Shown: positions 26,908 to 35,154 of the stretch, in pieces
Layout of the letters: every line of letters starts with the position of its first letter
Numbering within the stretch: the stretch's first letter is position 1
Assembly (NCBI GenBank): GCA_035532035.1
Contig: DATKRS010000009.1
Coordinates: 47,376 to 111,375 of the forward strand
Length of the DNA: 64,000 nucleotides
Reading direction: 5' to 3'
From: Candidatus Dormiibacterota bacterium
Lineage (GTDB): Bacteria > Vulcanimicrobiota > Vulcanimicrobiia > Vulcanimicrobiales > Vulcanimicrobiaceae
Notes under the pieces: generated by a model
Told to the model about the DNA's origin: nothing
The model's input: only the letters and a program-made list of their open reading frames with translations
The model's database searches: none
Translations under genes and position numbers: made by a program

Positions 26908-28430
26908 TTGGAGATGCGGACGCGCCTATTCGGCTCCAATCCCGTGCTGCGCGATTGCAGGCGGTATTTCTCCGCGAGCTGATGCTGCATGCGCCGCACG
27001 TACGACGTCTGCGGCGTCAGCTCGACGGCCTGACTCGTCAGGAGCACTTGGTAGATGCCCTCCTCGGCCTCGCGCAGCGCCAGCTCCTCCCGGTCGATCG
27101 ATCCGAGGTTGAACACGTCGCGCAGGGCGCTCTGGATCTGGGTGGTCGTGTTCGTCTTGATCGAATAGATCGGCACGTTGTCGGCCGCGATCTCCTTGAG
27201 CTTCGGCTGCTGTTTGCGCTCGAGCGCCTTGAGCGTGATCACGACGTCGGCCTCGTCCCACGTGCGCGAAATCCCCGCGTTGACGCGAAGGTTGTGAATC
27301 GCGCGTTCGATCTTGCTGCGCGAGACGCCGTACGGAAAGATCGCGACCGACCGCTCGTTCTCGCCATGCGAAGGTGGCGCAAACGACTCCGAGAGCACGG
27401 GCATCGATTCGGTGTCGGCCTCCTGAACGACCGTGACCTCGCCGCTCGGCTCCCGGCGTCGAATCTCGGGCTGCGGCTGATACCCGCGCAGCAGCGCATC
27501 GACCACTTCGCCCACGTTCTTGTGAATCGCGAGCCGGTCGCGTTCTTGAATCTCAACCACGACGTCGAACGTCGGCGGTGCCTTGCGCTCGAGAACGGTC
27601 TTGCGCGTGCCGCGGCGGCGCGCCTCTTCATCCGAAAGGGTGACCGCGCTGATGCCGCCGACGAGGTCGGTGAGCGTGGGATTCATCAAAAGGTTCTCGA
27701 GCGTCTGGCCGTGCGCCGTGCCGATGAGCGTCACGCCGCGTTCCGCGATCGTGCGCGCGGCCTCAGCCTCGGCGGCGGTGCCGATCTCATCGATCACGAC
27801 GACCTCGGGCATGTGGTTCTCGACGGCTTCGATCATCACCGCGTGTTGGAGCGCGGGGTCCGCAACCTGCATGCGGCGGGCGAGCCCGATGCCGGGGTGC
27901 GGCACGTCGCCGTCGCCGGCGATCTCGTTCGAGGTGTCAACGATGACGACGCGCTTGCGCTCTTCGGACAGAACGCGGGCGCACTCGCGAAGCATCGTCG
28001 TTTTGCCGACGCCGGGCCGGCCCAAGAGACAGACCGACGCACCGCTGTGCAAGACGTCCAAAAAGATGTCGATCGTGCCGTAGACCGCTCGTCCGACGCG
28101 GCACGTGAGGCCGACGATCTTCCCGTTGCGATTGCGAATCGCACTGATGCGGTGCAATGTCTGCTCGATGCCGGCGCGATTGTCGCCGCCGAAAGACGAG
28201 ATGCGAGAACAGATGTGTGCGATGTCTTCGTTCGTCACCGCGGCGTCGCTCAAATACGTGAAATCGTTCTCGAAGCGCGCCTCCGGCGGTCGTCCGAGAT
28301 CGAGCACGACCTCGATCATCGCTTCGACGTTGGGAAGGCGAACGAGCGCCTGACGAATAGGAAGAGGGAAGATATCGAGAAGTTGGGAGAGCTCCCAACT
28401 GGGGGAGACCTGCTCGGCTTTCACCGCCAC
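26898..28430 (-). CDS. AAA ATPase with R3H-like C-terminus (SpoIIIAA/Ycf45-type)
   Basis: 510-residue protein. The N-terminal ~130 residues resemble the SpoIIIAA/Ycf45 N-domain (FENDFTYLSDAAVTNEDIAH). The ATPase core has Walker A LLGRPGVGKTTMLRECAR near residue 135-150, then VVIVDTSNEIAGDGD, Walker B EVVVIDEIGT and TAHGQTLENLLMNPTL. A linker leads to a C-terminal nucleic-acid-binding-type domain (FPYGVSRSKIERAIHNL, TYVRRMQHQLAEKY) like R3H-containing relatives found in cyanobacteria, plastids and Gram-positives. The exact job is unknown; the fold suggests RNA or DNA handling. GTG 28430 or GTG 28424 may be used; the latter has AAAGG at better spacing. It overlaps tmk by ten bases. Confidence 0.85.
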   Translation of the reverse strand: MAVKAEQVSPSWELSQLLDIFPLPIRQALVRLPNVEAMIEVVLDLGRPPEARFENDFTYLSDAAVTNEDIAHICSRISSFGGDNRAGIEQTLHRISAIRNRNGKIVGLTCRVGRAVYGTIDIFLDVLHSGASVCLLGRPGVGKTTMLRECARVLSEERKRVVIVDTSNEIAGDGDVPHPGIGLARRMQVADPALQHAVMIEAVENHMPEVVVIDEIGTAAEAEAARTIAERGVTLIGTAHGQTLENLLMNPTLTDLVGGISAVTLSDEEARRRGTRKTVLERKAPPTFDVVVEIQERDRLAIHKNVGEVVDALLRGYQPQPEIRRREPSGEVTVVQEADTESMPVLSESFAPPSHGENERSVAIFPYGVSRSKIERAIHNLRVNAGISRTWDEADVVITLKALERKQQPKLKEIAADNVPIYSIKTNTTTQIQSALRDVFNLGSIDREELALREAEEGIYQVLLTSQAVELTPQTSYVRRMQHQLAEKYRLQSRSTGLEPNRRVRISKCS

Positions 28431-28491
28431 GCCTTTCTCTTTTCCGCGAAGCGGCGTCGCACCTTGCGCCTCCGGCGGCGCCTTCGCGCGC

Positions 28492-29976
28492 CTACGGTCG
28501 GACGACGCGGATCGTGCGCAGTTCGCTGTCGTACGGGCCCTGAATGCGCACGCCGGCCTTCAACTCCAAGCGCAGGTAGTTGAGGATCTCGTCGGTGATC
28601 TCTTCGCCCGGGGCGAGCACCGGAATGCCCGGCGGATACGGCGCGATCGTCTCCGCGCAGATGCGCCCCTTGCTCTTGCGAAACGTCACGCTCTCCGTCG
28701 GTGCCAAGAACGCATCGCGCGGCAGCATGCGCATCGGCGGAGTCTTCGGCAGCCGGTAGCTGCGCCGATTGCGCGGTTGCTCGAGGATCCCCGAGCGCGC
28801 AAACATGTCGAGGGGCCGATCGTCGCGCGAGATCTCTTCCAATGCGGTGACGAACCGCTCCGCCGCTTCGTCCCTGGTTCCGATCGTGAACAGTGCGACG
28901 ATGTTGAACAGGTCCGCGAGCTCGACTTGGATATTGTAACGCCGGCGCAAGAGCTCCGAGACCTCGTAGCCGGTGTACCCGAGGCCGCGCACGGTAACGA
29001 CGACCTTGGTCGGGTCGACGTCGAAAACTCCCGGGCGCCCCTTGAGCTCGTCGCCGAACGAGTAGAGACCTTCGACCCGATTGATTCTCTCGCGCGCTTC
29101 GCGAGCGAGCGCAATCGTTCGTGAGAGCAGCCGCTCGCCATCCGTCGCCATCTGCTTGCGCGCCACGTCGAGCGAGGCGACCATCGGCAGATTGGGCGAG
29201 GTCGAAAGGAACATCTTGACGACCGACTGGAGCCGATCCACGCGCACGCGATCTCCGCACTGGTGCAGCATCGCGCACTGCGAAAAGGCCGAGAGCATCT
29301 TATGCGTCGAGTTGATGGACAAGTCGGCCTTGGCAGCGGTCGCCGAAAGCGGCAGCTCCGGATGGAAGTGGAAATGCGGCCCCCACGCCTCGTCGACCAG
29401 CAGCAGCTTCCCGGCATCGTGGACGATGCGCGCGATCTCGGCCAAATCGGCCGCAACGCCGTAGTACGTCGGGGAGACGATGTAGACGGCGGCGAGATCG
29501 GGGTGCTCCTCGAGCGTGCGCGCTACCGTCTGCGGCGTCACGCAGTGATCCATGTGGAGCCCTTCGTCCACCTCCGGCTGCATGTAGACGGGCTGCGCCC
29601 CGCTCATGACGAGTCCGCCGAGCATCGACTTGTGCGAGTTACGAGGAACCGCGATCTTGTCGCCCGGGTTCACGGCGGTCATCATCATGCATTGGTTCCC
29701 GCTCGTGGATCCGTTGACCAAAAAGAACGTTCGATCCGCTCCGTACGCCTGCGCGGCAAGCTCCTGCGCGTCGCGCACGGCCTCGGTAGGCTGGAGCAGA
29801 TCGTCGAGCCCCGGCATCGGCGTGAGATCGATCGCGCAAATATTGTCGCCGACGAACTCTCGAAACGACGCATCCATCCCGTTGCCTTGAACGTGCCCCG
29901 GCGTGTGAAACGGGATCACGCCTGCATCGACGTAGTCGAGCAGTGCCTGAAAATACGGCGTTTTTGTTTGGTCCAC
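28492..29976 (-). CDS. speA: Arginine/lysine/ornithine decarboxylase, fold-type I, biosynthetic SpeA type
   Basis: 494-residue PLP enzyme. N-terminal QTKTPYFQALLDYV leads into the substrate/PLP segment IPFHTPGHVQGNGM. LVNGSTSGNQCM binds the phosphate, DEAWGPHFHFHPELP contains the PLP-contacting Asp and the following His, and INSTHKMLSAFSQ carries the Schiff-base lysine. The C-terminal small domain is typical of the group (APYPPGIPVLAPGEEIT). At ~490 residues it matches Bacillus SpeA-like enzymes rather than the 700-residue inducible forms. With speD, speE and mtnP in the window, an arginine decarboxylase feeding spermidine synthesis is the best guess; lysine or ornithine use is possible. GTG at 29976 gives the family N-terminus; its Shine-Dalgarno is weak. 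Confidence 0.87.
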   Translation of the reverse strand: MDQTKTPYFQALLDYVDAGVIPFHTPGHVQGNGMDASFREFVGDNICAIDLTPMPGLDDLLQPTEAVRDAQELAAQAYGADRTFFLVNGSTSGNQCMMMTAVNPGDKIAVPRNSHKSMLGGLVMSGAQPVYMQPEVDEGLHMDHCVTPQTVARTLEEHPDLAAVYIVSPTYYGVAADLAEIARIVHDAGKLLLVDEAWGPHFHFHPELPLSATAAKADLSINSTHKMLSAFSQCAMLHQCGDRVRVDRLQSVVKMFLSTSPNLPMVASLDVARKQMATDGERLLSRTIALAREARERINRVEGLYSFGDELKGRPGVFDVDPTKVVVTVRGLGYTGYEVSELLRRRYNIQVELADLFNIVALFTIGTRDEAAERFVTALEEISRDDRPLDMFARSGILEQPRNRRSYRLPKTPPMRMLPRDAFLAPTESVTFRKSKGRICAETIAPYPPGIPVLAPGEEITDEILNYLRLELKAGVRIQGPYDSELRTIRVVRP

Positions 29977-30205
29977 GACCGTTGCCCCGCAAAGAGAATG
30001 AGCGCTAAGAGGAAAGCGTACGCGCAGAGCGCGTGCGTGCGAGTCGCTACGCTCCCTTGGCCGTGGCGGAATGATGGCTAATCGCAAACGCCGCCGCGCG
30101 AAGTGAGGCGGAGAGGAGCGCGAAGAGCCGGACGTCGCTCATATCGTTCATTCTTCAACGTCGCTGCCAAGGCTCCGCTTAACCTCAGGCCGAACCGGGG
30201 GCGCG

Positions 30206-31693
30206 ATGGACGCTCCCGTGATCATCGTGGGCGGTGGGCCCGTCGGACTCTCTCTGGGGCTCGGTCTCGCGCATCACGGCGTCCGCTCCACGATTCTCGA
30301 ACGCGAGGCCGAGCCACCGCAGGAGTCGCGCGCGCTGCTCGTCGTGCCGCGCACGCTGGAAGTGATGCAGGATTGGAGCGCGCTCGACGCTCTGCGCGCT
30401 GCGGGCACGTGGCGCCAGGTGGTGGAGATCTCGGCCGTCGGCGTCGCCGAGCGCATCGTGCGGATCGATTTTTCGAACGTTGCCGACGTCATCGAACCCG
30501 CCGGTGCCCTTCTTATCCCGCAGAACGAGACGGAAAGCGTCCTTCGCCGGCTCGTCGGCGAGAGCGGGCTCTGCACGCTGCGAACGCGGTGTGACGTTAC
30601 CGGAGTCGAGGAGCGCGCGGACGGCGTGACCGTAACCTTCTCCACGGACGCGGGAACGCAGCAGATGACGGCGGGCTACGTCGTGGGGTGCGACGGAGCG
30701 CACAGCATCGTTCGCCAGGCGCTTGGCTTGGCGCTCGAGGGCGCGACCTATCGCGCGCGCGCCGTCCTCACCGACGTGATCGTCAGCGGCCCGCCGTGGG
30801 CGCCCCCGTCGCCGCGCTTTTCGTTCAAGAAGGCATCGCTCGCGCTTGGCATCGAGTACGCCGCAAACAGGTGGCGCGTCATTGCGCTCCTCCCCGAGGG
30901 CGTCGACGACGCAAGCGCCCTCGATCCGGCCGCGCACGCCGCGCGCCTCGCGCGCCTGCTCGGCGAAGGAGTCCGAGCGCGTACGATATGGTCGAGCCTC
31001 TTTCGCATTCATCGCCGCCACGCGCAGCACTTCGTCGTCGGCTCCATCGCGCTCGCCGGCGACGCCGCGCATCTGAACAGTCCCGCGGGAGGACAAGGCA
31101 TGAACGCGGGCATCCACGACGCTGCCAACCTTGCATGGAAACTCGCCTACGCGCTCTCGGGCCGCAGCGACGCGCGGGCGCTGCTCTCGAGCTACGAGCT
31201 CGAAAGGCGCGAAGCGATCGCGGGGTCGGTGGAGCGTTTCACCGACGCGCTGACGCGATTTGGATTCGGCGGCGCCAGGTGGTTCGGAGCCCTCCCGTTC
31301 CGCTTGCTCGGCGTTTTTTTGCGCGAGCCCGGCATGCAGCGCAAAGCGTGCCGCGCGATGGGAATGCTATCCGGCCGCTACACGAAGTCGCCGCTCATCG
31401 ATACGCGTCACCCGCTCGCAGGGCGCCGCATCGACGATCTCGCGCTCCCGAACGGTTCGCGCATCAATCGGATGCGCGCCGGAGGGGCGGCACTCGTCGT
31501 CGTCGGGCACGTATTTGGGGACGGACTTCCCGAACCGGTCATTCGGATCGAGAAAGCGCCGAAGCACTGGCATCTCAAGCACGATGCGGCCCTTGTCGTG
31601 CGCCCGGACGGCTGCGTCGCCTGCGTCGTAGAGAGGCCTACGCCGGAGCGCGTCTCGGCAGCGTGGCGCAAAGCGTTTGCTCTGAGATCCTAA
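30206..31693 (+). CDS. FAD-dependent aromatic-type monooxygenase (class A)
   Basis: 495-residue flavoprotein. FAD-binding GGGPVGLSLGLGLAHHG with ILERE at the end of beta-2 is at the N-terminus. The DG motif is VVGCDGAHSIVRQALG and the GD motif LAGDAAHLNSPAGGQGMNAG. These three mark the PHBH/phenol-hydroxylase/MhpA group, which hydroxylates aromatic or polyketide-like substrates with NAD(P)H and O2. The C-terminal ~90 residues resemble the thioredoxin-like tail of the phenol hydroxylase subgroup. Substrate unknown; the nearby SnoaL-like gene on the other strand hints at small-molecule modification, but this is weak. A 229-bp gap separates it from speA; I see no clear promoter there. Confidence 0.87.
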   Translation: MDAPVIIVGGGPVGLSLGLGLAHHGVRSTILEREAEPPQESRALLVVPRTLEVMQDWSALDALRAAGTWRQVVEISAVGVAERIVRIDFSNVADVIEPAGALLIPQNETESVLRRLVGESGLCTLRTRCDVTGVEERADGVTVTFSTDAGTQQMTAGYVVGCDGAHSIVRQALGLALEGATYRARAVLTDVIVSGPPWAPPSPRFSFKKASLALGIEYAANRWRVIALLPEGVDDASALDPAAHAARLARLLGEGVRARTIWSSLFRIHRRHAQHFVVGSIALAGDAAHLNSPAGGQGMNAGIHDAANLAWKLAYALSGRSDARALLSSYELERREAIAGSVERFTDALTRFGFGGARWFGALPFRLLGVFLREPGMQRKACRAMGMLSGRYTKSPLIDTRHPLAGRRIDDLALPNGSRINRMRAGGAALVVVGHVFGDGLPEPVIRIEKAPKHWHLKHDAALVVRPDGCVACVVERPTPERVSAAWRKAFALRS

Positions 31694-31727
31694 CCCGCAT
31701 AGAAAGGCGCTCGAGTCTAAGGAGACT

Positions 31728-32252
31728 CTACGGCTTCGACGCAAGGAGCGCGTTGGTCGCATAGCTGCGATCGAGAAGGCTTTGAGCCTGTGCCGCACCG
31801 GTAACCGGGAGGCCCGCCGGATCCAAGAGACCGACTTGAACGAGCAAGCACGCTTGATCCCAGTAGATGTGTTCGTGGACGATCTTTCCTTCGTGGAACT
31901 TCACCACGACGACGACCGGCAGCGACACGCGTCTTCCAGTGGGCGTGACGCCGGGTAGAAGCGCGTCTATCACGGTGTCGTGCGTGAACGTCATGACGAG
32001 TTCGTCGACAACCTGATCCTCTCCGATTGTCCGCGAAATGCGGGTCGTGGACGTGTCCCGCGGCCACGTAGTGACAAAATGATCCCGGTAGAACCTAAAT
32101 ATCTCTTCCTTACCGTTGCCACCGATCATCGTTGGTGCATGGTAGAGGTGTGGCTCGGCGCTCATGGTTTCCATCGTGGCCACGGCATCATGCAATTCGA
32201 ATTCGTCGCGTAGATGTTCGTCGAATACCGCTCCTAGGTCTCGTGCCGGCAT
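31728..32252 (-). CDS. SnoaL-like (NTF2-fold) protein
   Basis: 174-residue small alpha/beta protein with an NTF2-like cone fold pattern: an N-terminal helix that carries FDEHLRDEFELHDAVATMET, a PTMIGGNGKEEIFRFYRDHF segment, and beta-strands ending in GRRVSLPVVVVVKFHEGKIV plus HEHIYWDQACLL. The His/Tyr/Trp set near the end is typical of SnoaL-like polyketide cyclases and related hydrolase-like or isomerase-like proteins. ATG at 32252 is chosen over the upstream ATG because GGAGGGG ends eight bases before it and itself lies in the longer frame. It is convergent with the flavin monooxygenase and may act with it. Function cannot be fixed. Confidence 0.75.
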   Translation of the reverse strand: MPARDLGAVFDEHLRDEFELHDAVATMETMSAEPHLYHAPTMIGGNGKEEIFRFYRDHFVTTWPRDTSTTRISRTIGEDQVVDELVMTFTHDTVIDALLPGVTPTGRRVSLPVVVVVKFHEGKIVHEHIYWDQACLLVQVGLLDPAGLPVTGAAQAQSLLDRSYATNALLASKP

Positions 32253-32327
32253 ACGCACATCCCCTCCATCCATTCATAGCAGCCTCATTCGGACGCAAAA
32301 TCGTCCGATGAATGCTGGCCTAACAGG

Positions 32328-32861
32328 TTAAACCTCGATGCGCTCTTCGATCGAGACGTTGTAGAGGAACAAGAACTTGCCCCATTCGTCGGGCAGCGTG
32401 TTGCGCTTGATCTGAATCCAGGGAATGTATTTCGGCTGCCGCGGCTTGCGGCGCAGCGTGAGGTTCGCTTCCTGCGGCGTACGGTTGTTCTTACGGTTGT
32501 TGCAGCGCATGCACGAGCAGACGAGGTTTTCCCACGTCGATGGTCCGCCACGGCTCTTGGGCACCACGTGATCGACCGTCATGAGGCGCTCGCCGTGCGT
32601 TCCGCAGTATTGGCAGGCGTAATCGTCGCGAATAAGCACGTTCTTCTTCGTCAAGGCTACTCGCTGCATCGGACGCCGGATGTAATAGAGCATCCGAATG
32701 ACGGACGGCATGCGCATCTCGAAGCTCGTCGACGCCAGCACGCGTTCCCGATTGTGCACGGCTTCCGCTTTGCCGGCGAAGAGCAGCTTCACGGCGCGCT
32801 GGAACGTCGTGACGTTCAACGCTTCGTAGGTGAAGTTCAAAACGAGGACGTCGCTTTGCAT
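32328..32861 (-). CDS. HNH endonuclease family protein
   Basis: 177-residue protein of the stand-alone HNH family common in actinobacteria, cyanobacteria and related phyla. The N-terminus VLVLNFTYEALNVTTFQRAV is the family's usual opening. The catalytic zinc-ribbon module runs CQYCG, then LMTVDHVVPKSRGG with the metal His, WENLVCSCMRCNNRKNNRT with the second Cys pair and Asn. A basic segment follows. Homologues are often called McrA-like, but most are untested; a role in DNA repair or defence is unproven. It is the last gene of the minus-strand pdx run, 12 bases after the DUF1844 gene. Confidence 0.87.
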   Translation of the reverse strand: MQSDVLVLNFTYEALNVTTFQRAVKLLFAGKAEAVHNRERVLASTSFEMRMPSVIRMLYYIRRPMQRVALTKKNVLIRDDYACQYCGTHGERLMTVDHVVPKSRGGPSTWENLVCSCMRCNNRKNNRTPQEANLTLRRKPRQPKYIPWIQIKRNTLPDEWGKFLFLYNVSIEERIEV

Positions 32862-32873
32862 GGGCCTTCGAGG

Positions 32874-33161
32874 TTACGCCTCGCGCCTTCTGACGTAGGC
32901 CAAGCGCGTCTCCGTCAAGAGCTGAGCGATCGCGAGACGCCGCTCGGCGCCCAGACGTTCGCGGATTCGATCGAACGCGAGCGACGCAACGTCGATGGCC
33001 ACTTCCGCGGAAGCGAGATCGCCGGCGCCGGAGGCCTCGTCCATGTACGCATGCGCCGCAAGCGCGAGCGAACCGATGATCTCGCTTACGACCTCGGCGA
33101 TTGAAGGGACCTGCCCCTGAAAACCGGAGGCTTTCGCTTCCGGGGCTGTTGGAGAACTCAT
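32874..33161 (-). CDS. DUF1844-like small helical protein
   Basis: 95-residue, mostly helical protein. Helix 1 is EVVSEIIGSLALAAHAYMDE, helix 2 is ASAEVAIDVASLAFDRIRER, and the end is ETRLAYVRRREA. This matches DUF1844, in which a LASSALVHLG-type helix, a LARQTIDLLEML-type helix and a terminal LRxRYV are conserved. The function of DUF1844 is unknown. It lies 13 bases after pdxT and 12 before the HNH gene, so it is in the same transcript. Confidence 0.65.
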   Translation of the reverse strand: MSSPTAPEAKASGFQGQVPSIAEVVSEIIGSLALAAHAYMDEASGAGDLASAEVAIDVASLAFDRIRERLGAERRLAIAQLLTETRLAYVRRREA

Positions 33162-33174
33162 CCGCCGTACGTTC

Positions 33175-33792
33175 TTATGCGGCGGTGGAGCGCTTCCCTA
33201 TCCTCGCCGCCTCGCGGACGATTGAGAGGAAATACTCGTGGACGCGCGTGTCCTTGCCCAGCTCGGGATGGAAGGAGGTCGCAAGCACGTTTCCCTGGCG
33301 CACCATGACGCCGTGTCCCTCGCGGGAAGCGAGCAACTCTACGCCGGGGCCGGTGCGCTCGATCCATGGCGCACGAATGAAGATTGCCGCAAAGGGCTTG
33401 GCGCCGATCGCCGGAACGGCGAGATCGACTTCCGCGGACTCGTTCTGCCGGCCGAACGCATTGCGCCGAACGGTGATGTCGAGCACGTCGAGGGTCTGCT
33501 GCTTCACGTCTGCGACGTCGTGCGCCGCGACGATCATGCCCATGCACGTTCCCCAAAGCGGCAGACCGGCGCGTACGCGCTCGACGATTGGCGACGCCAG
33601 GCCGAAGCGCTGCAGCAACTTCATGACGGTAGTCGACTCGCCGCCCGGGATGACCAATCCGTCGAGCCCATCGAGCTGATCGCACTGCTTCACTGCGCGC
33701 GCCTGCGCGCCGGCGCGGCGCAGCGCCGCAAGGTGCTCCTCGACGTCACCCTGCAACGCAAGGACGCCGATCACGGGCACGCGCTCCCCCAT
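33175..33792 (-). CDS. pdxT: Pyridoxal 5'-phosphate synthase glutaminase subunit
   Basis: 205-residue class-I glutaminase that supplies ammonia to PdxS. IGVLALQGDVEEHLAAL opens the protein. LVIPGGESTTVMKLL contains the oxyanion glycines, the nucleophile cysteine is in LWGTCMGMIV and the His-Glu of the triad in TSFHPELG near the C-terminus. The start overlaps the pdxS stop by one base (TGATG), which ensures coupled synthesis of the two subunits of the large synthase complex. Length is standard. Confidence 0.97.
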   Translation of the reverse strand: MGERVPVIGVLALQGDVEEHLAALRRAGAQARAVKQCDQLDGLDGLVIPGGESTTVMKLLQRFGLASPIVERVRAGLPLWGTCMGMIVAAHDVADVKQQTLDVLDITVRRNAFGRQNESAEVDLAVPAIGAKPFAAIFIRAPWIERTGPGVELLASREGHGVMVRQGNVLATSFHPELGKDTRVHEYFLSIVREAARIGKRSTAA

Positions 33793-34682
33793 CAGTTTCC
33801 TCTGCTTGCGAGCAACTCCGAATCGGGGAGGTTACGCACGTCGAGGCCCGGCATCGCCGACGACGTTCCGAGCGAGCGGCACGCCTCGGCGACGACCTTC
33901 GGATCCTCGTAGTGCGTCGTCGCGTCAACGATCGCTTTCGCAAAGAGTCTTTCGTTGTTCGATTTGAAGATGCCGCTCCCGACGAAGATGCCTTCCGCCC
34001 CGAGCTGCATCATGAGCGCCGCGTCGGCCGGCGTCGACACGCCTCCGGCGCAGAAGAGCACGACCGGTAAGCGTCCATCCCGCGCGACCTGCGCGACGAG
34101 CTCGAGCGGTGCGCCGAGATCGCGCGCGCGCGCGGTAAGTTCTTCTTTCGGCGCAACGCTCAACTCGCGGATCGCGTCGCCGATCGCGCGCATGTGACGT
34201 ACGGCTTCGACGATGTTTCCGCTTCCGGCTTCACCCTTGCTGCGAATCATCGCTGCGCCCTCGGCGATCCGGCGCAGCGCCTCGCCGAGATCGCGTGCGC
34301 CGCAGACGAACGGCGTCGTGAACGGACGCTTCTCGATGTGGTACCTGTCGTCGGCGGGCGTCAGTACTTCAGATTCGTCGATGTAATCGACGCCGATGGA
34401 CTGCAGCACTTGTGCCTCGGCAAAATGGCCGATCCGGACCTTTGCCATGACGGGGATCGTCACGGCGTCCATGATCGACTGGATCAACTCGAGCGAGCTC
34501 ATCCGTGCCACGCCGCCGGCCGCCCGGATGTCGGCTGGAATTCGCTCGAGCGCCATGACCGCGACCGCCCCCGCCTCCTGCGCGATGAGCGCGTGATCGG
34601 GCGTCACGACGTCCATGATGACGCCACCCTTGAGCATCTGCGCGAGGCCGCGCTTGACGGTGTCCGTGCCGGTGTGTTCCAT
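33792..34682 (-). CDS. pdxS: Pyridoxal 5'-phosphate synthase lyase subunit
   Basis: 296-residue (beta/alpha)8 enzyme that makes PLP directly from ribose-5-phosphate, glyceraldehyde-3-phosphate and ammonia. The two catalytic lysines are in [15 protein letters not shown] and [20 protein letters not shown]. Family segments [14 protein letters not shown] and [21 protein letters not shown] are intact, and the C-terminal tail is normal. The organism therefore uses the DXP-independent route. It is preceded 15 bases upstream by the Pro-rich protein gene and followed by pdxT. PLP produced here would serve the decarboxylase and GcvP in this window. Confidence 0.98.
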   Translation of the reverse strand: MEHTGTDTVKRGLAQMLKGGVIMDVVTPDHALIAQEAGAVAVMALERIPADIRAAGGVARMSSLELIQSIMDAVTIPVMAKVRIGHFAEAQVLQSIGVDYIDESEVLTPADDRYHIEKRPFTTPFVCGARDLGEALRRIAEGAAMIRSKGEAGSGNIVEAVRHMRAIGDAIRELSVAPKEELTARARDLGAPLELVAQVARDGRLPVVLFCAGGVSTPADAALMMQLGAEGIFVGSGIFKSNNERLFAKAIVDATTHYEDPKVVAEACRSLGTSSAMPGLDVRNLPDSELLASRGN

Positions 34683-34697
34683 GTTCTCCTTATCCTA

Positions 34698-35138
34698 TCA
34701 GTACGGCGGCGTGGTTGCACCGGGGGATGCGGCAGCTTGCGCCTCCGGCGACCCTGCGGGGCTGGGCATCGCCGTAGGCAGGGGGCTCTGGCGCCAGATG
34801 GGGACGTTCGGATTCGGCGTGGGTTCCGGCGGCTTCGGCGTAGGCGTCGGTGCGGGCGGGCGCGTCGGCAGCGGCACGGGCGGGACGCGGGGATCGGGGA
34901 AACCGGGGTCCGGAGCACCGGAGAGCGTCTGCGAGCGCTGCCAATCGGGGCCGAAGGTGCCCGAGCTCACGCCGGAGGGCTCGGGCGTGATCAAGACGGT
35001 CGGCAGCACGGCCGGGGAAAGCTCCGTCGCCTGCCCGAGCAAGCGATAGCCCATGTGCTGGCCGATGGCGATGGCGGCGAGCAAGACCACCGTGCCGAGC
35101 GCCAGCACGATGGTGGCGAAATGCTTGGAGGAGCCCAC
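34698..35138 (-). CDS. Membrane-anchored proline-rich protein
   Basis: 146-residue protein with one N-terminal transmembrane helix (residues about 8-26, TIVLALGTVVLLAAIAIG) and an extracytoplasmic tail rich in Pro, Thr, Ser and Ala (PTRPPAPTPTPKPPEPTPNP). The tail is low-complexity and probably extended; there is no recognisable domain. Such tails can span the cell wall or periplasm or act as linkers. It sits 16 bases after the glycoside-hydrolase gene and 15 before pdxS, with matching strand and codon use. No family assigned. Confidence 0.6.
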   Translation of the reverse strand: MGSSKHFATIVLALGTVVLLAAIAIGQHMGYRLLGQATELSPAVLPTVLITPEPSGVSSGTFGPDWQRSQTLSGAPDPGFPDPRVPPVPLPTRPPAPTPTPKPPEPTPNPNVPIWRQSPLPTAMPSPAGSPEAQAAASPGATTPPY

Positions 35139-35154
35139 GACGCTGCCTTCGCCG

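Noticed and set aside
28421..29278. Second long minus-strand frame within the decarboxylase gene
   Set aside because: Overlaps a well-conserved PLP enzyme completely and translates to an Arg/Ala-rich, domain-free protein.
32289..32308. TCGGACG / CGTCCGA hairpin after the HNH gene
   Set aside because: Only 7 bp with no T-run on either strand; too weak to call a terminator.
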